Positions 55,972-63,896 of a stretch of 64,000 nt of DNA are shown here, piece by piece (within the stretch, counting starts at the first letter, position 1; each line of letters starts with the position of its first letter). The stretch covers positions 72,400-136,399 of the forward strand of contig NZ_JBDOQU010000011.1 of the NCBI RefSeq assembly GCF_039839375.1, in the 5' to 3' direction. This DNA is from JBDOQU01 sp039839375. GTDB lineage: Bacteria; Pseudomonadota; Alphaproteobacteria; DSM-16000; Inquilinaceae. The notes below the pieces were generated by a model. That model was not told where the DNA came from. It searched no databases and saw only the letters and a list, made by a program, of their open reading frames with translations. A program made the position numbers and the translations under genes.

Positions 55972-57012
55972 CTAATACATGTTGATTAATACATTCTTGA
56001 GGGTCTTCATCTCTTCCAGCGCGCGACCGGTGCCCAGCGCGACGCAGGAGAGAGGGTCGTCGCCGATCGACACCGGCAAGCCGGTGGAATGGCGCAGCAC
56101 GAAATCGAGATTACCCAGCAGCGCGCCGCCGCCGGTCAGCACGATGCCCTTGTCGACGATGTCGGCGGCCAGTTCCGGCGCGGTATGCTCCAGCGCCACC
56201 TTGACGGCCTCGACGATCTGGGAGACCGGCTCCGCCAGGCTCTCGGCGATCTGGCGTTCGGAGATGACCAGTTCCTTGGGCACGCCGTTCATCAGGTCGC
56301 GGCCCTTGATCTCCAGGATGCGTCCCTCGCCATCCTCCGGCGGGCAGGCGGACCCGATCTCCTTCTTGATCCGTTCCGCCGATCCCTCGCCGACCAGGAG
56401 GTTATGGTTGCGGCGGATATAGGCGATAATCGCCTCATCCATCTTGTCGCCGCCGACGCGGACGGAACGCGAGTAGACGATGCCGCCCAGCGACAGCACC
56501 GCGACCTCCGTCGTGCCGCCGCCGATATCGACGACCATGGAGCCGGTGGGCTCGGTCACCGGAAGACCGGCGCCGATCGCCGCGGCCATCGGCTCCTCGA
56601 TCAGGAAGACCCGCCGGGCGCCGGCCGATTCCGCCGATTCCTGGATGGCCCGCCGCTCCACCGCCGTCGATCCGGACGGCACGCAGATGATGACCTGCGG
56701 GCTGGCGAAGGACCGGCGGTTGTGAACCTTGCGGATGAAATGCTTGATCATCTCCTCCGCCACCTCGAAATCAGCGATGACGCCGTCGCGCAGCGGGCGG
56801 ATGGCCTGGATGTTGCCGGGTGTCCGGCCCAGCATCTGCTTGGCTTCGTCGCCGACGGCCAGGACCTGCTTCTTGCCGCGCATCGTGGCGATGGCGACGA
56901 CCGACGGTTCGTTGAGGACGATCCCCCTGCCCTTCACATAGACGAGCGTGTTGGCGGTGCCGAGATCGATGGCCATGTCGGCCGAGAGGAAGCCCAGGAG
57001 ATTGGCGAACAT
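55972..57012 (-). CDS. mreB: Rod shape-determining actin homologue MreB
   Basis: The 346-residue actin-fold ATPase polymerises under the membrane to guide wall synthesis. Visible motifs are AIDLGTANTLVYVKGRGI (phosphate 1), VVDIGGGTTEVAVLSLGG (phosphate 2), FLIEEPMAAAIGAGL and GIVLTGGGALLGNLD (adenosine). The N-terminal MFANLLGF helix fits membrane binding. Length is canonical. It heads mreB-mreC-mreD-mrdA. Confidence 0.97.
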   Translation of the reverse strand: MFANLLGFLSADMAIDLGTANTLVYVKGRGIVLNEPSVVAIATMRGKKQVLAVGDEAKQMLGRTPGNIQAIRPLRDGVIADFEVAEEMIKHFIRKVHNRRSFASPQVIICVPSGSTAVERRAIQESAESAGARRVFLIEEPMAAAIGAGLPVTEPTGSMVVDIGGGTTEVAVLSLGGIVYSRSVRVGGDKMDEAIIAYIRRNHNLLVGEGSAERIKKEIGSACPPEDGEGRILEIKGRDLMNGVPKELVISERQIAESLAEPVSQIVEAVKVALEHTAPELAADIVDKGIVLTGGGALLGNLDFVLRHSTGLPVSIGDDPLSCVALGTGRALEEMKTLKNVLINMY

Positions 57013-57210
57013 CGAGGAGATCGTTTCTTCGGTTGTGAAAAGGCGCGCTCAAGAATCGGCGAGAGACGGCATCCTGCCGCCGGATGGTTAATACGGAGTT
57101 GCTTTGGGCTCAAGGAAAGTCTCGATCCGACCGGATTTTTGCCAGATGTCGCGACGGACGGGAAGCGGAGTGTTTCCGGCGGAGGCAACGGAGGGAGAAT
57201 TGCCCCCTTT

Positions 57211-57861
57211 CTAGTGCGGCGCGGCAGGCGGCTCCAGAATACCGAGGAGCCCAAGGCCGAAGACCGAGAGCTGCACCGCCACCGCCGTCAGGAGAACGCC
57301 GAAGACGATCTCCGAGACGACCAGCGATGTTGGATTGATCCGCTTGGCGATCCTGTCGATGTTGCTGAAGATGAGGTAATCGAGCGCGCCCACCAGGAGC
57401 ACCAGGCCCAGCACGAGGGCCATCGCGGCGATGGAGACGGCGCTCTGGGACGCGATGATCAGGATCGTGATACCGACCGGATTGAACAGGTAGGGGATCG
57501 CCAGCGGATAGACCGCGATCTTGTCGGGATTTGCTGGCGGCGCGACATGTTCGACGATCTCGTCGCCGGATCCCAGCGCCATCTTCACCGCAAGCAGCGT
57601 CAGAATGATGCCGCCGGCCACCGCCACGGCGCCCGGTGTGATGTGCAACAGCTTGAGCAGCAGTTCGCCGGTGAAAAACACCACGATGGCGGCCACCACA
57701 GCCGTTATCACCATGCGCCGGCCTATGGCCCGCTGCTGCTCCGGCGCGAATGTCTTCGTCTTCTCCAGGAACGGCACCAGCGCGATTTTCGGCCCCATGC
57801 CGATCAGAAGCACCAGGAGGAGCCGGGCGGTGAGTTCGAGATCGATGACCGAGAAATCCAT
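57211..57861 (-). CDS. MarC-family membrane protein
   Basis: About 216 residues with six hydrophobic segments. MarC-type features are IGMGPKIALVPFLEKTKTFAPEQQ, MVITAVVAAIVVFFTGELLL and YPLAIPYLFNPVGITILIIAS. The family is poorly characterised; related proteins are proposed transporters. I use the ATG at 57861 (MDFSVIDL). It is the last gene of the minus-strand unit with the DUF2955 and HlyD genes. Confidence 0.82.
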   Translation of the reverse strand: MDFSVIDLELTARLLLVLLIGMGPKIALVPFLEKTKTFAPEQQRAIGRRMVITAVVAAIVVFFTGELLLKLLHITPGAVAVAGGIILTLLAVKMALGSGDEIVEHVAPPANPDKIAVYPLAIPYLFNPVGITILIIASQSAVSIAAMALVLGLVLLVGALDYLIFSNIDRIAKRINPTSLVVSEIVFGVLLTAVAVQLSVFGLGLLGILEPPAAPH

Positions 57862-57895
57862 GTGATCCCCCACCTCAAGGTCTGCACGGCCGTCG

Positions 57896-58930
57896 TCATG
57901 ATGGACGAAGGCTCGCGGGTGATGGCGCAATGCGCGCAAACGGCAGGAAAAGGCTGATCGCGGCCAGCGCGTAGAGCCCGGCGGCGACGATCTGGGCGAG
58001 CCGCTTCAGAACGTCCACATCCGCCGACAACGCCGCCGGCGAGAAGGCCAGCCCGAACAGGAGGGCGAACGCCACAAATCCGGGCAGCAGCACATGGGCA
58101 AGCGCAGGCCCCCTATCCAACTGCCATGCGATGAAAAGCGCGAAGGCGGCGGTGACGGCGGCGAGCACCGCAACATTGTCGTGCAGATCCACCATTGTGA
58201 CCGCCACCGCGGCCAGAAGGCCGCCCATCAGGTTGCCGGCGGCAAAGCTCACGGCGTAGGCGGTGGATTGCGCGATCCGCTGCTGTCGCAGCATCGTCGC
58301 GACGGTGAGCACCACCACCATCGCCGCAAATCCGTCCGCCGTGAGCGACAGGTGAAGCGGCAGGATGACGGCCGTCGCGGCGATCGCCCGCCGGCCGATC
58401 CCGCCGACCGGCCCCGCTTCCATAACCGCCGTTGGTTTCGTGGCCGGTGGCTGTCGCGGGAAGGCGGCGTGGGCGAGGAACATGAGGGCGATGCCGACCG
58501 ATACCGATATCAGCAGTTCCGCGACGAGGATCGCGGCGAGAGTCGTGGAAACCGCCGCCAGCGTCGTCACCACGATGCCCATCGTGAGGATCATCGCACC
58601 GGCTGCCGCCGTCTTCGGCTGCGCGGCGAGAGCGAACCCCCAAAGGTAGATCAACCCGACCCCCACGGCGTAAAGCCAGGGGCTGTCCGCCGTCAGCGCC
58701 GATACGCCATAGGCAAACAAAGTCGCGCCCGCGACGACCACGAAGAACCCGATGGCCTTCTTCGCAGTGGGCCGCGATCCCGGCAGCGTGAGAAGCTGCA
58801 GCGCGATCACTGCGGCAAGCGGCGGCACGAGCGCCCCGCGCAGGATCTCGAACACCAACCCCAACGCCACCGCAAAGGCCAGCCTCAGCCCCTGATCGCG
58901 GCGCGCCAGCATCGTCATGTCACGAGACAT
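57896..58930 (-). CDS. FUSC/DUF2955-type membrane transporter
   Basis: The 344-residue protein has about ten hydrophobic segments in two clusters separated by a polar loop (about 175-200). The first cluster has PPLAAVIALQLLTLPGSRPTAKKAIGF, the second DGFAAMVVVLTVATMLRQQR, a repeated FUSC-like pattern. Together with the upstream HlyD-type adaptor it resembles aromatic-acid or fatty-acid efflux pairs. Its start overlaps the HlyD stop by 11 bases. Confidence 0.82.
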   Translation of the reverse strand: MSRDMTMLARRDQGLRLAFAVALGLVFEILRGALVPPLAAVIALQLLTLPGSRPTAKKAIGFFVVVAGATLFAYGVSALTADSPWLYAVGVGLIYLWGFALAAQPKTAAAGAMILTMGIVVTTLAAVSTTLAAILVAELLISVSVGIALMFLAHAAFPRQPPATKPTAVMEAGPVGGIGRRAIAATAVILPLHLSLTADGFAAMVVVLTVATMLRQQRIAQSTAYAVSFAAGNLMGGLLAAVAVTMVDLHDNVAVLAAVTAAFALFIAWQLDRGPALAHVLLPGFVAFALLFGLAFSPAALSADVDVLKRLAQIVAAGLYALAAISLFLPFARIAPSPASLRPS

Positions 58931-60062
58931 AGGTGAGCATCGAGATCAGCCGGATCCGCAACCAGGCGGCAGCGTTCATCACCGCATTGTCGCCGGCATA
59001 GACGATCACCGCGGCCTTCGACCCGTAGCGGGCGCCGCGCGGCAGGTCCCGGGGGTCGAAGGCGAGTTGCACCGGGAAGCGCTCGGGATCCGTCAGCCAA
59101 CCGGTCTGCATCGCGACCTCCGGCAACCCCGTCGCCGGGTCCACTGAGCCCGAGGCCACGCCCCAGCCGATGCTCGACACCGTCGCCCCGAACACGCGCC
59201 CGGGCAGCGTGTCCAGCACCACCTCCGCCCGCTGTCCGGGCGCCAGGACGCCGAGGCTGTTCTCGCGCATCGGCGCCAGCAGCCATACGGACTCCACGCT
59301 GATGAAGGTCATCGCCGGCTGGCCGGCCGTCACGACCTGGCCGCCGGCAAGCTGCAGGTTGGTCACGATCCCGTCCGACGGCGCCGTCACGATTGTCTTC
59401 GACAGGTCGAAGCGCGCCTTTTCGAGATTGGCGAGCGCCTCCTGCACCTGCGGGTTATCCTCGCCCTCCGGTCCAAGCTCCTCACGCGCGCGGATCAGGT
59501 CCGCCTCGGCGCCGGCCACGGACGCGCGAGCCGCATCCAGTTCGGCATTGGCCTCGTCCTCGCGCGCTCGCGCATAGACGCCCCTCTGGACAAGCTCGAA
59601 CGTTCGCGCGGTCTGAGCCTGCACGTTCGCCTCCGCCGCGCGCGCCTCGTCGAGCATGGCCTGCGCCGTGTCCACGGCGGCCGTGGAGGCGCCGATGCTC
59701 TGTCCCACCTGGGCAAGCTTCGCCTGCGCCTGATCGACCGCGATCTCGAACGGCGTCGGGTCCAATTGGAAGAGCGTGTCTCCCAGAGCCACGCGCGAAT
59801 TGTCGACCACCTCCACGTTCAGCACCTGGCCCGCGACCTCAGGCGCCATGCGGATCACGAAGGCCTGCACGCGCGCATCGGCCGTAAACGGCGTCGTCCT
59901 GTCCGCCACCACGTAGTAGGCGAATACGAGGACCGCGAATGCGAGCGCGATCAAGGTGATGCGCCTCAGCCCGGCGAGATCCCGATCCTTCGGTGGTTCC
60001 TTTGGGGGCGCGGCGGCCTCGCCCTCCTCCACCGCAATACGCTGTTCGGAATGGGTGTCCAT
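58920..60062 (-). CDS. HlyD/EmrA-family membrane fusion protein
   Basis: About 380 residues: a cytoplasmic tail, one membrane helix (about 35-55; ITLIALAFAVLVFAYYVVA), a lipoyl-like half (VQAFVIRMAPEVAGQVLNVEV), a long helical hairpin (about 105-205) and a second lipoyl/barrel part with IVTAPSDGIVTNLQLAGGQVV. It would connect the DUF2955 pump to an outer-membrane channel. The start is the ATG at 60062. A TTTACCGTAAA palindrome lies 67 bases upstream. Confidence 0.88.
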   Translation of the reverse strand: MDTHSEQRIAVEEGEAAAPPKEPPKDRDLAGLRRITLIALAFAVLVFAYYVVADRTTPFTADARVQAFVIRMAPEVAGQVLNVEVVDNSRVALGDTLFQLDPTPFEIAVDQAQAKLAQVGQSIGASTAAVDTAQAMLDEARAAEANVQAQTARTFELVQRGVYARAREDEANAELDAARASVAGAEADLIRAREELGPEGEDNPQVQEALANLEKARFDLSKTIVTAPSDGIVTNLQLAGGQVVTAGQPAMTFISVESVWLLAPMRENSLGVLAPGQRAEVVLDTLPGRVFGATVSSIGWGVASGSVDPATGLPEVAMQTGWLTDPERFPVQLAFDPRDLPRGARYGSKAAVIVYAGDNAVMNAAAWLRIRLISMLTYVS

Positions 60063-60127
60063 AGCGCCCTGGCCCAACGCATGTTTGAGGTCGCAAGGTT
60101 CGTCCTCGATTGGCGGCGGCGGAAGCT

Positions 60128-60145
60128 ATTTACCGTAAACTACGG
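60128..60145. promoter_or_regulatory. TTTACCGTAAACTACGG repeat, copy 1
   Basis: An 11-base perfect palindrome (TTTAC-C-GTAAA, 60129-60139) is followed by CTACGG. The same 17 bases recur at 60499-60515. This copy lies 67 bases upstream of the HlyD ATG and overlaps the stop codon of the small-protein gene. It looks like an operator shared by the local genes. Confidence 0.45.
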
Positions 60146-60394
60146 ATCGATCGGGCGTCCGGCCGTCGCCAGGGCCCGTTCAATCTCCCGCTCCAACTCG
60201 AGCAGGAGCGTGCGGTATTCGGCGATCCGTTGCCGGTTGTCGCCGAGCTGGGACTCAAACCGACGGAGGGTTGCCAATCCAAGATCGTAATCCTCGCAGA
60301 TCGACCGGAAGGCTTCGCTTTCGCCGGCGAGGTTGGCGATGGCTTCGGCGCTTTCGGGAAAGCGCTCGATGGCACGGCGCACCGCGTCAGGCAT
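60140..60394 (-). CDS. Small coiled-coil protein, 84 aa
   Basis: The protein is soluble and mostly helical: AIERFPESAEAIANLAGESE, FRSICEDYDLGLATLRRFE, and IAEYRTLLLELEREIERALA with heptad spacing. Short proteins with a CEDY and a C-terminal LLxELExEIE helix occur widely in proteobacteria, but I know no function. It lies between the HlyD operon and the divergent regulator, with the same palindrome at both its ends, which suggests joint control. Confidence 0.6.
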   Translation of the reverse strand: MPDAVRRAIERFPESAEAIANLAGESEAFRSICEDYDLGLATLRRFESQLGDNRQRIAEYRTLLLELEREIERALATAGRPIDP

Positions 60395-60497
60395 GATTCA
60401 ATTGCCCCTGATTGCGGAAGGCGTATGCGTATCGGTCCAGCGGCGTTGGCCGCCGCCATCAGACAGGATTTCAAACGCGCGCGCCGGGGGGAAAGTG

Positions 60498-60515
60498 GTT
60501 TACCGTAAACTACGG
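60498..60515. promoter_or_regulatory. TTTACCGTAAACTACGG repeat, copy 2
   Basis: GTTTAC-C-GTAAAC (60498-60510) is a perfect 13-base palindrome followed by TACGG, sharing 17 bases with the copy 370 bases away. It lies in the divergent gap: about 105 bases upstream of the 84-residue protein start and 170 bases upstream of the regulator start. Confidence 0.5.
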
Positions 60516-60683
60516 CTACTCCACCGATAGACGCCCATCGATCCGATGGCTTTGGAAACGGTCCTGGCGCATAATGGAGCATCAGGCGCCGGATTTGCCT
60601 GATCTGGAGATTCCGGCAAAAGCGACTCAAGACTCGCACGGTTCAGCGAGCCCCTCCATCAGCGGCGGGCGAGGTGTTCCGCG

Positions 60684-61772
60684 ATGACCCAGCAGGAGCG
60701 TCCGGCAGCGGCGGCGGTCCTCGAGCAGTTGAACCGCATCGTGTCGAGTGGGGAATTCGACGCGTCCGAGCGGAACCGTCGCTTCCTTCGGTACATCGTG
60801 ACCGAGACGCTTGACGGCAGGGCGGACCGCATCAAGGCCTATGGCATCGCCACGGCGGTGTTCGAGCGGGATTCCGGTTTCGACCCGCAGACCGATCCGA
60901 TCATCCGGATCGAGGCCGGCCGGCTGCGGCGCGCGCTGGCCCATTATTATCTGACGGCGGGGCAAAGCGATCCGATCCGGATCACCGTGCCCAAGGGATC
61001 ATACGTCCCGAACTTTGCCTGCATGCCCGACGCGCCGGTCGTACCGGCGCAAGCGGAACGAACCCGTCACGGCGGACGGCGCATTCGCCCATGGATGGCA
61101 GTCGCCCCGGTCCTCCTGGTTCTGTTGACGCTCGGCGCATCCTGGGCCGGCGGGTTCCGGCCCTTCGGAGAGAACGTTGAACGCCAGACCCCCGTGGAGC
61201 GCGGGCCGAGAATATTCATCGCGCCGTTCGAGGCGGACAGCGCGACGACGGATCATGCGGGCCTCGCCTCCGGAGTGACCCGCGACATCGTGGCCGGCCT
61301 GACACGGTTCGAGGAGATGTTCATCCTGGCGCCCGAGACAAGCCTCCGCCATGGCGCGCGGGAGGATCTCGTCGCGCTCGTCCGGGATCTGGATGTCGAT
61401 TACATCGTCTCCGGAGGGTTGAGCGCGACGCCCGAGCGCATGCGGGTGACGGTCGCGCTGGTGGACGCCAGATCCCGCCAATTCCTCTGGTCCGAGGCGT
61501 TCGAGGGCGATCTTTCGGCCGGCGATCCCCTGCGCGCCCAGATGCAGGTCGCCGACCGCGTGGTCCGGGCCCTGGCTCAGCCCTGCGGCGTCATCTTCAA
61601 TGTGAGGGTAAGGGATATCCGGGGCGCGCCGCCGGGCAGCCTCACGTCCCATGAATGTGTGCTGGAGTACTACCGACACTATCAGGGAGCCCGGGCCGGT
61701 TACCGTGCCGTAACGGCCACTCCTGCCCCCACCCCGGCCCTCCCCCGCTTCGCAGGGGAGGGAGTTCCATAG
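60684..61772 (+). CDS. Adenylate-cyclase-associated or CadC/TolB-type membrane regulator, C-terminally truncated
   Basis: The frame encodes 362 residues. The N-terminal about 110 (FLRYIVTETLDG, RIKAYGIATAVFER, PIIRIEAGRLRRAL, ITVPKGSYVPNF) form a conserved helical domain of proteobacterial regulators. A membrane helix lies at about 132-150, then a TolB/FlgO-like domain (about 165-280; IFIAPFEADS, VDYIVSGGL, FLWSEAFEGDL). Relatives continue with TPR repeats for about 200 more residues. Here the frame runs instead into a C-rich repeat and ends in ALPRFAGEGVP, so the gene is probably truncated and may be inactive. Confidence 0.65.
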   Translation: MTQQERPAAAAVLEQLNRIVSSGEFDASERNRRFLRYIVTETLDGRADRIKAYGIATAVFERDSGFDPQTDPIIRIEAGRLRRALAHYYLTAGQSDPIRITVPKGSYVPNFACMPDAPVVPAQAERTRHGGRRIRPWMAVAPVLLVLLTLGASWAGGFRPFGENVERQTPVERGPRIFIAPFEADSATTDHAGLASGVTRDIVAGLTRFEEMFILAPETSLRHGAREDLVALVRDLDVDYIVSGGLSATPERMRVTVALVDARSRQFLWSEAFEGDLSAGDPLRAQMQVADRVVRALAQPCGVIFNVRVRDIRGAPPGSLTSHECVLEYYRHYQGARAGYRAVTATPAPTPALPRFAGEGVP

Positions 61773-61812
61773 CCCCCTCTCCTGCCCTGCAAGAGAGGGG
61801 GCCATGGGGGGT
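61727..61812. repeat. C-rich paired hairpin repeat truncating the upstream regulator
   Basis: Two stems occur in tandem: CCCTCCCC/GGGGAGGG around CGCTTCGCA, and CCCCCTCTC/GAGAGGGGG around CTGCCCTGCAA. A related pair is present at 63789-63886 in the opposite sense, and a single stem at 45970-45992. It forms the 3' end of the truncated regulator gene and abuts the leuA stop. Confidence 0.8.
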
Positions 61813-61826
61813 AAGGGTGCTTCTGG

Positions 61827-63428
61827 TTAGGCCGTGAGGGCTTCGGGGGCGGTCTTCTCGCGCTTCACCAGCAGCTTGTTGAGGGCGTGGATGTAGGCGC
61901 GGGCGGAGGCGACCAGCGTGTCGTAGTCCGCGCCGTTGCCGACGACGGTCTTGCCGCCCTCCTCCAGTCGCACGCTCACCTCCGCCTGGGCGTCGGTGCC
62001 GCCGGTGACGGCATGGACCTGGTAGAGCTGCAGCTTCGCCTCATGGGGCACGAGCTTGGTGATGGCGTTGAAGATGGCGTCGACGGGGCCGGAGCCGCCG
62101 GTCTGCGCCCAGCGGGTGTCGCCGTCGATCTCCAGCACGATCTGCGCCGACTGGGAGCCGATCGACCCGGCCATAACGCCCAGCGAGACGAAGCGGATGC
62201 GGTCATATTCCTGGGCCACGGAATCGTCGATCAGGGCGACGATGTCTTCGTCGAAGAGTTCCTTCTTCCGGTCGGCCAGATCCTTGAAGCGCTGGAAGGC
62301 GTCCTGGAAGGCGTTGTCGCCGATATCGTCGTAGCCCAGTTCCCGCAGCTTGGTGCGGAAGGCGTTGCGGCCGGAATGCTTGCCCATGACCAGGTTGGTC
62401 TTGGTCAGCCCGATCGATTCCGGCGTCATGATCTCATAGGTGCCGGCATGCTTCAGCATCCCGTCCTGATGGATGCCGCTTTCATGGGCGAAGGCGTTGG
62501 CGCCGACGATCGCCTTGTTCGGCTGCACCTGGAAGCCGGTCACGCTCGACAGCAGGCGCGAGGCCTTCATGATGTGCTGGGTGACGATGTCGTTGTGGTA
62601 CGGGTAGGCGTCCGGCCGTGTCCGGATCGCCATCACGATCTCCTCCATCGAGGCGTTGCCGGCGCGTTCGCCGATGCCGTTGATGGTGCATTCCACCTGC
62701 CGCGCGCCCGCCTGGACGGCGGCCAGCGCGTTGGCGACCGCCAGCCCCAGATCGTTATGGGTGTGGGCGGAGAGGACGATCCCGTCCGCACCGGGCACCC
62801 GCTCCAGCACCATGCGGAAGATGGCGGCGTAATCCTCCGGCGTGGCGTAGCCGACGGTGTCGGGGATGTTGATCGTGGTCGCGCCGGCCTTGATCGCCGC
62901 CTCGATCGTGCGGCAGAGGAAATCAGGCTCCGTCCGGGACCCGTCCTCCGGGCTCCATTCCACATCGTCGGTGTATTGGCGGGCGTGAGTGACGCTGTCG
63001 ACCACGGCCTGCAACACAGCCTCCGGCTCCATCTGCAGCTTGTACTTCATGTGCAGCGGCGAGGTGGAGAGGAAGGTGTGGATGCGCGGGCGCGCGGCAC
63101 CCTTCAGCGCCTCGGCCGCGCGGTCGATGTCGCGCAGGGTGGCGCGGGCGAGCCCGGCGACGGTGGCGTTGCGGACGATGGCCGCGACCTCGCGCACCGC
63201 CTCGAAATCGCCGTTCGACGCAATCGGGAACCCAGCCTCGATCACGTCGACGCCCATCTCGTCCAGCATGCGGGCGACCTTCAGCTTCTCCTCCAGATTC
63301 ATGGAGCAGCCGGGCGATTGCTCGCCGTCGCGCAGCGTGGTGTCGAAGATGATGATGCGGTTCTTGTCGTCGCCGGCAGAGGCGGCGGTCGTTCGGGCCG
63401 TGGGGGCGGCGGCGGTCTGCACGGTCAT
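61827..63428 (-). CDS. leuA: 2-isopropylmalate synthase
   Basis: The 533-residue enzyme condenses acetyl-CoA with 2-oxoisovalerate in the first step of leucine synthesis. The N-terminal TIM barrel has IIIFDTTLRDGEQSPGCSM, LSAHTHNDLGLAVANALAA and NGIGERAGNASMEEIVMA. A linker HESGIHQDGMLKHAGTYEIM precedes the C-terminal regulatory LeuA dimer domain (YQVHAVTGGTDAQAEVSVRL), the site of leucine feedback inhibition. It is preceded by a leucine-rich leader peptide and hairpins, so transcription is probably attenuated by leucine supply. Confidence 0.96.
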   Translation of the reverse strand: MTVQTAAAPTARTTAASAGDDKNRIIIFDTTLRDGEQSPGCSMNLEEKLKVARMLDEMGVDVIEAGFPIASNGDFEAVREVAAIVRNATVAGLARATLRDIDRAAEALKGAARPRIHTFLSTSPLHMKYKLQMEPEAVLQAVVDSVTHARQYTDDVEWSPEDGSRTEPDFLCRTIEAAIKAGATTINIPDTVGYATPEDYAAIFRMVLERVPGADGIVLSAHTHNDLGLAVANALAAVQAGARQVECTINGIGERAGNASMEEIVMAIRTRPDAYPYHNDIVTQHIMKASRLLSSVTGFQVQPNKAIVGANAFAHESGIHQDGMLKHAGTYEIMTPESIGLTKTNLVMGKHSGRNAFRTKLRELGYDDIGDNAFQDAFQRFKDLADRKKELFDEDIVALIDDSVAQEYDRIRFVSLGVMAGSIGSQSAQIVLEIDGDTRWAQTGGSGPVDAIFNAITKLVPHEAKLQLYQVHAVTGGTDAQAEVSVRLEEGGKTVVGNGADYDTLVASARAYIHALNKLLVKREKTAPEALTA

Positions 63429-63466
63429 GGAATGATCCTCTCGAAATCCGGTCTGGGAAGTTCAAG

Positions 63467-63550
63467 GCCCTGTCATCAGGGCTCGTCTCAGGGTCCCCCT
63501 GGACGCCGGCGCTCCCATCACGGGCGGGAGCGGATCAATGCGTCCAGGGG
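63467..63550 (-). promoter_or_regulatory. leuA attenuator stems
   Basis: On the minus strand, CCCCTGGACGC (63550-63540), inside the end of the leader-peptide frame, pairs with GCGTCCAGGGG (63506-63496). Inside it lies GCTCCC/GGGAGC (63531-63526 with 63516-63511). Downstream GCCCTG-ATGA-CAGGGC (63482-63467) forms a further hairpin before the leuA start. The arrangement fits leader-translation-controlled switching. No clear T-run follows the last stem, so a textbook terminator is not proven. Confidence 0.55.
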
Positions 63551-63666
63551 CCGCTAAGTCGAAGGAGCAGCCCACCGAGCAGGAGAAGCGACGCAAGCAC
63601 GGAAATACCCTTGTCCGCCAGCGGGCGGAGGGCGATGGTCCGGCTCTTGTTACGCGGCGCAGCCAC
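63535..63666 (-). CDS. Leucine leader peptide (LeuL-type)
   Basis: A 43-residue frame starts at a GTG at 63666 and stops at 63535, 106 bases before the leuA ATG. Residues 24-37 read LASLLLLGGLLLRL: nine leucines in fourteen positions, using CTT, CTC and CTG codons. The frame ends PWTH just as the long attenuator stem begins. AGGAG lies about 11 bases before the GTG; internal GTG starts are possible. Stalling at the leucine run when Leu-tRNA is scarce would favour leuA expression. Confidence 0.6.
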   Translation of the reverse strand: MAAPRNKSRTIALRPLADKGISVLASLLLLGGLLLRLSGPWTH

Positions 63667-63788
63667 GGGTCGTTCGTCTCCTGGTCATCCGGAACGAGGG
63701 AGACAATTCCGCGCCTCCGACGCCTTCGGATCACTATCTTTATGCGGAAGGGGCGATTGAGGCAACGTCTTTCGGCGATGGGAGCGGA

Positions 63789-63886
63789 CTTACCCTTACC
63801 CTCACCCCCAACCCCCTCTCCCGCAAGCAGGAGAGGGGGCTATTGGACTCCCTCCCCTGCAAAGCGGGGGAGGGTCGGGGTGGGGT
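63789..63886. repeat. C-rich paired hairpin repeat
   Basis: Stems CCCCCTCTCC/GGAGAGGGGG around CGCAAGCA and CCCTCCCC/GGGGAGGG around TGCAAAGC resemble the 61.7 kb unit in inverse order. The unit lies between the leuA leader and the insertion sequence; 63667-63788 shows no gene. Confidence 0.75.
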
Positions 63887-63896
63887 CCAACCCGGA

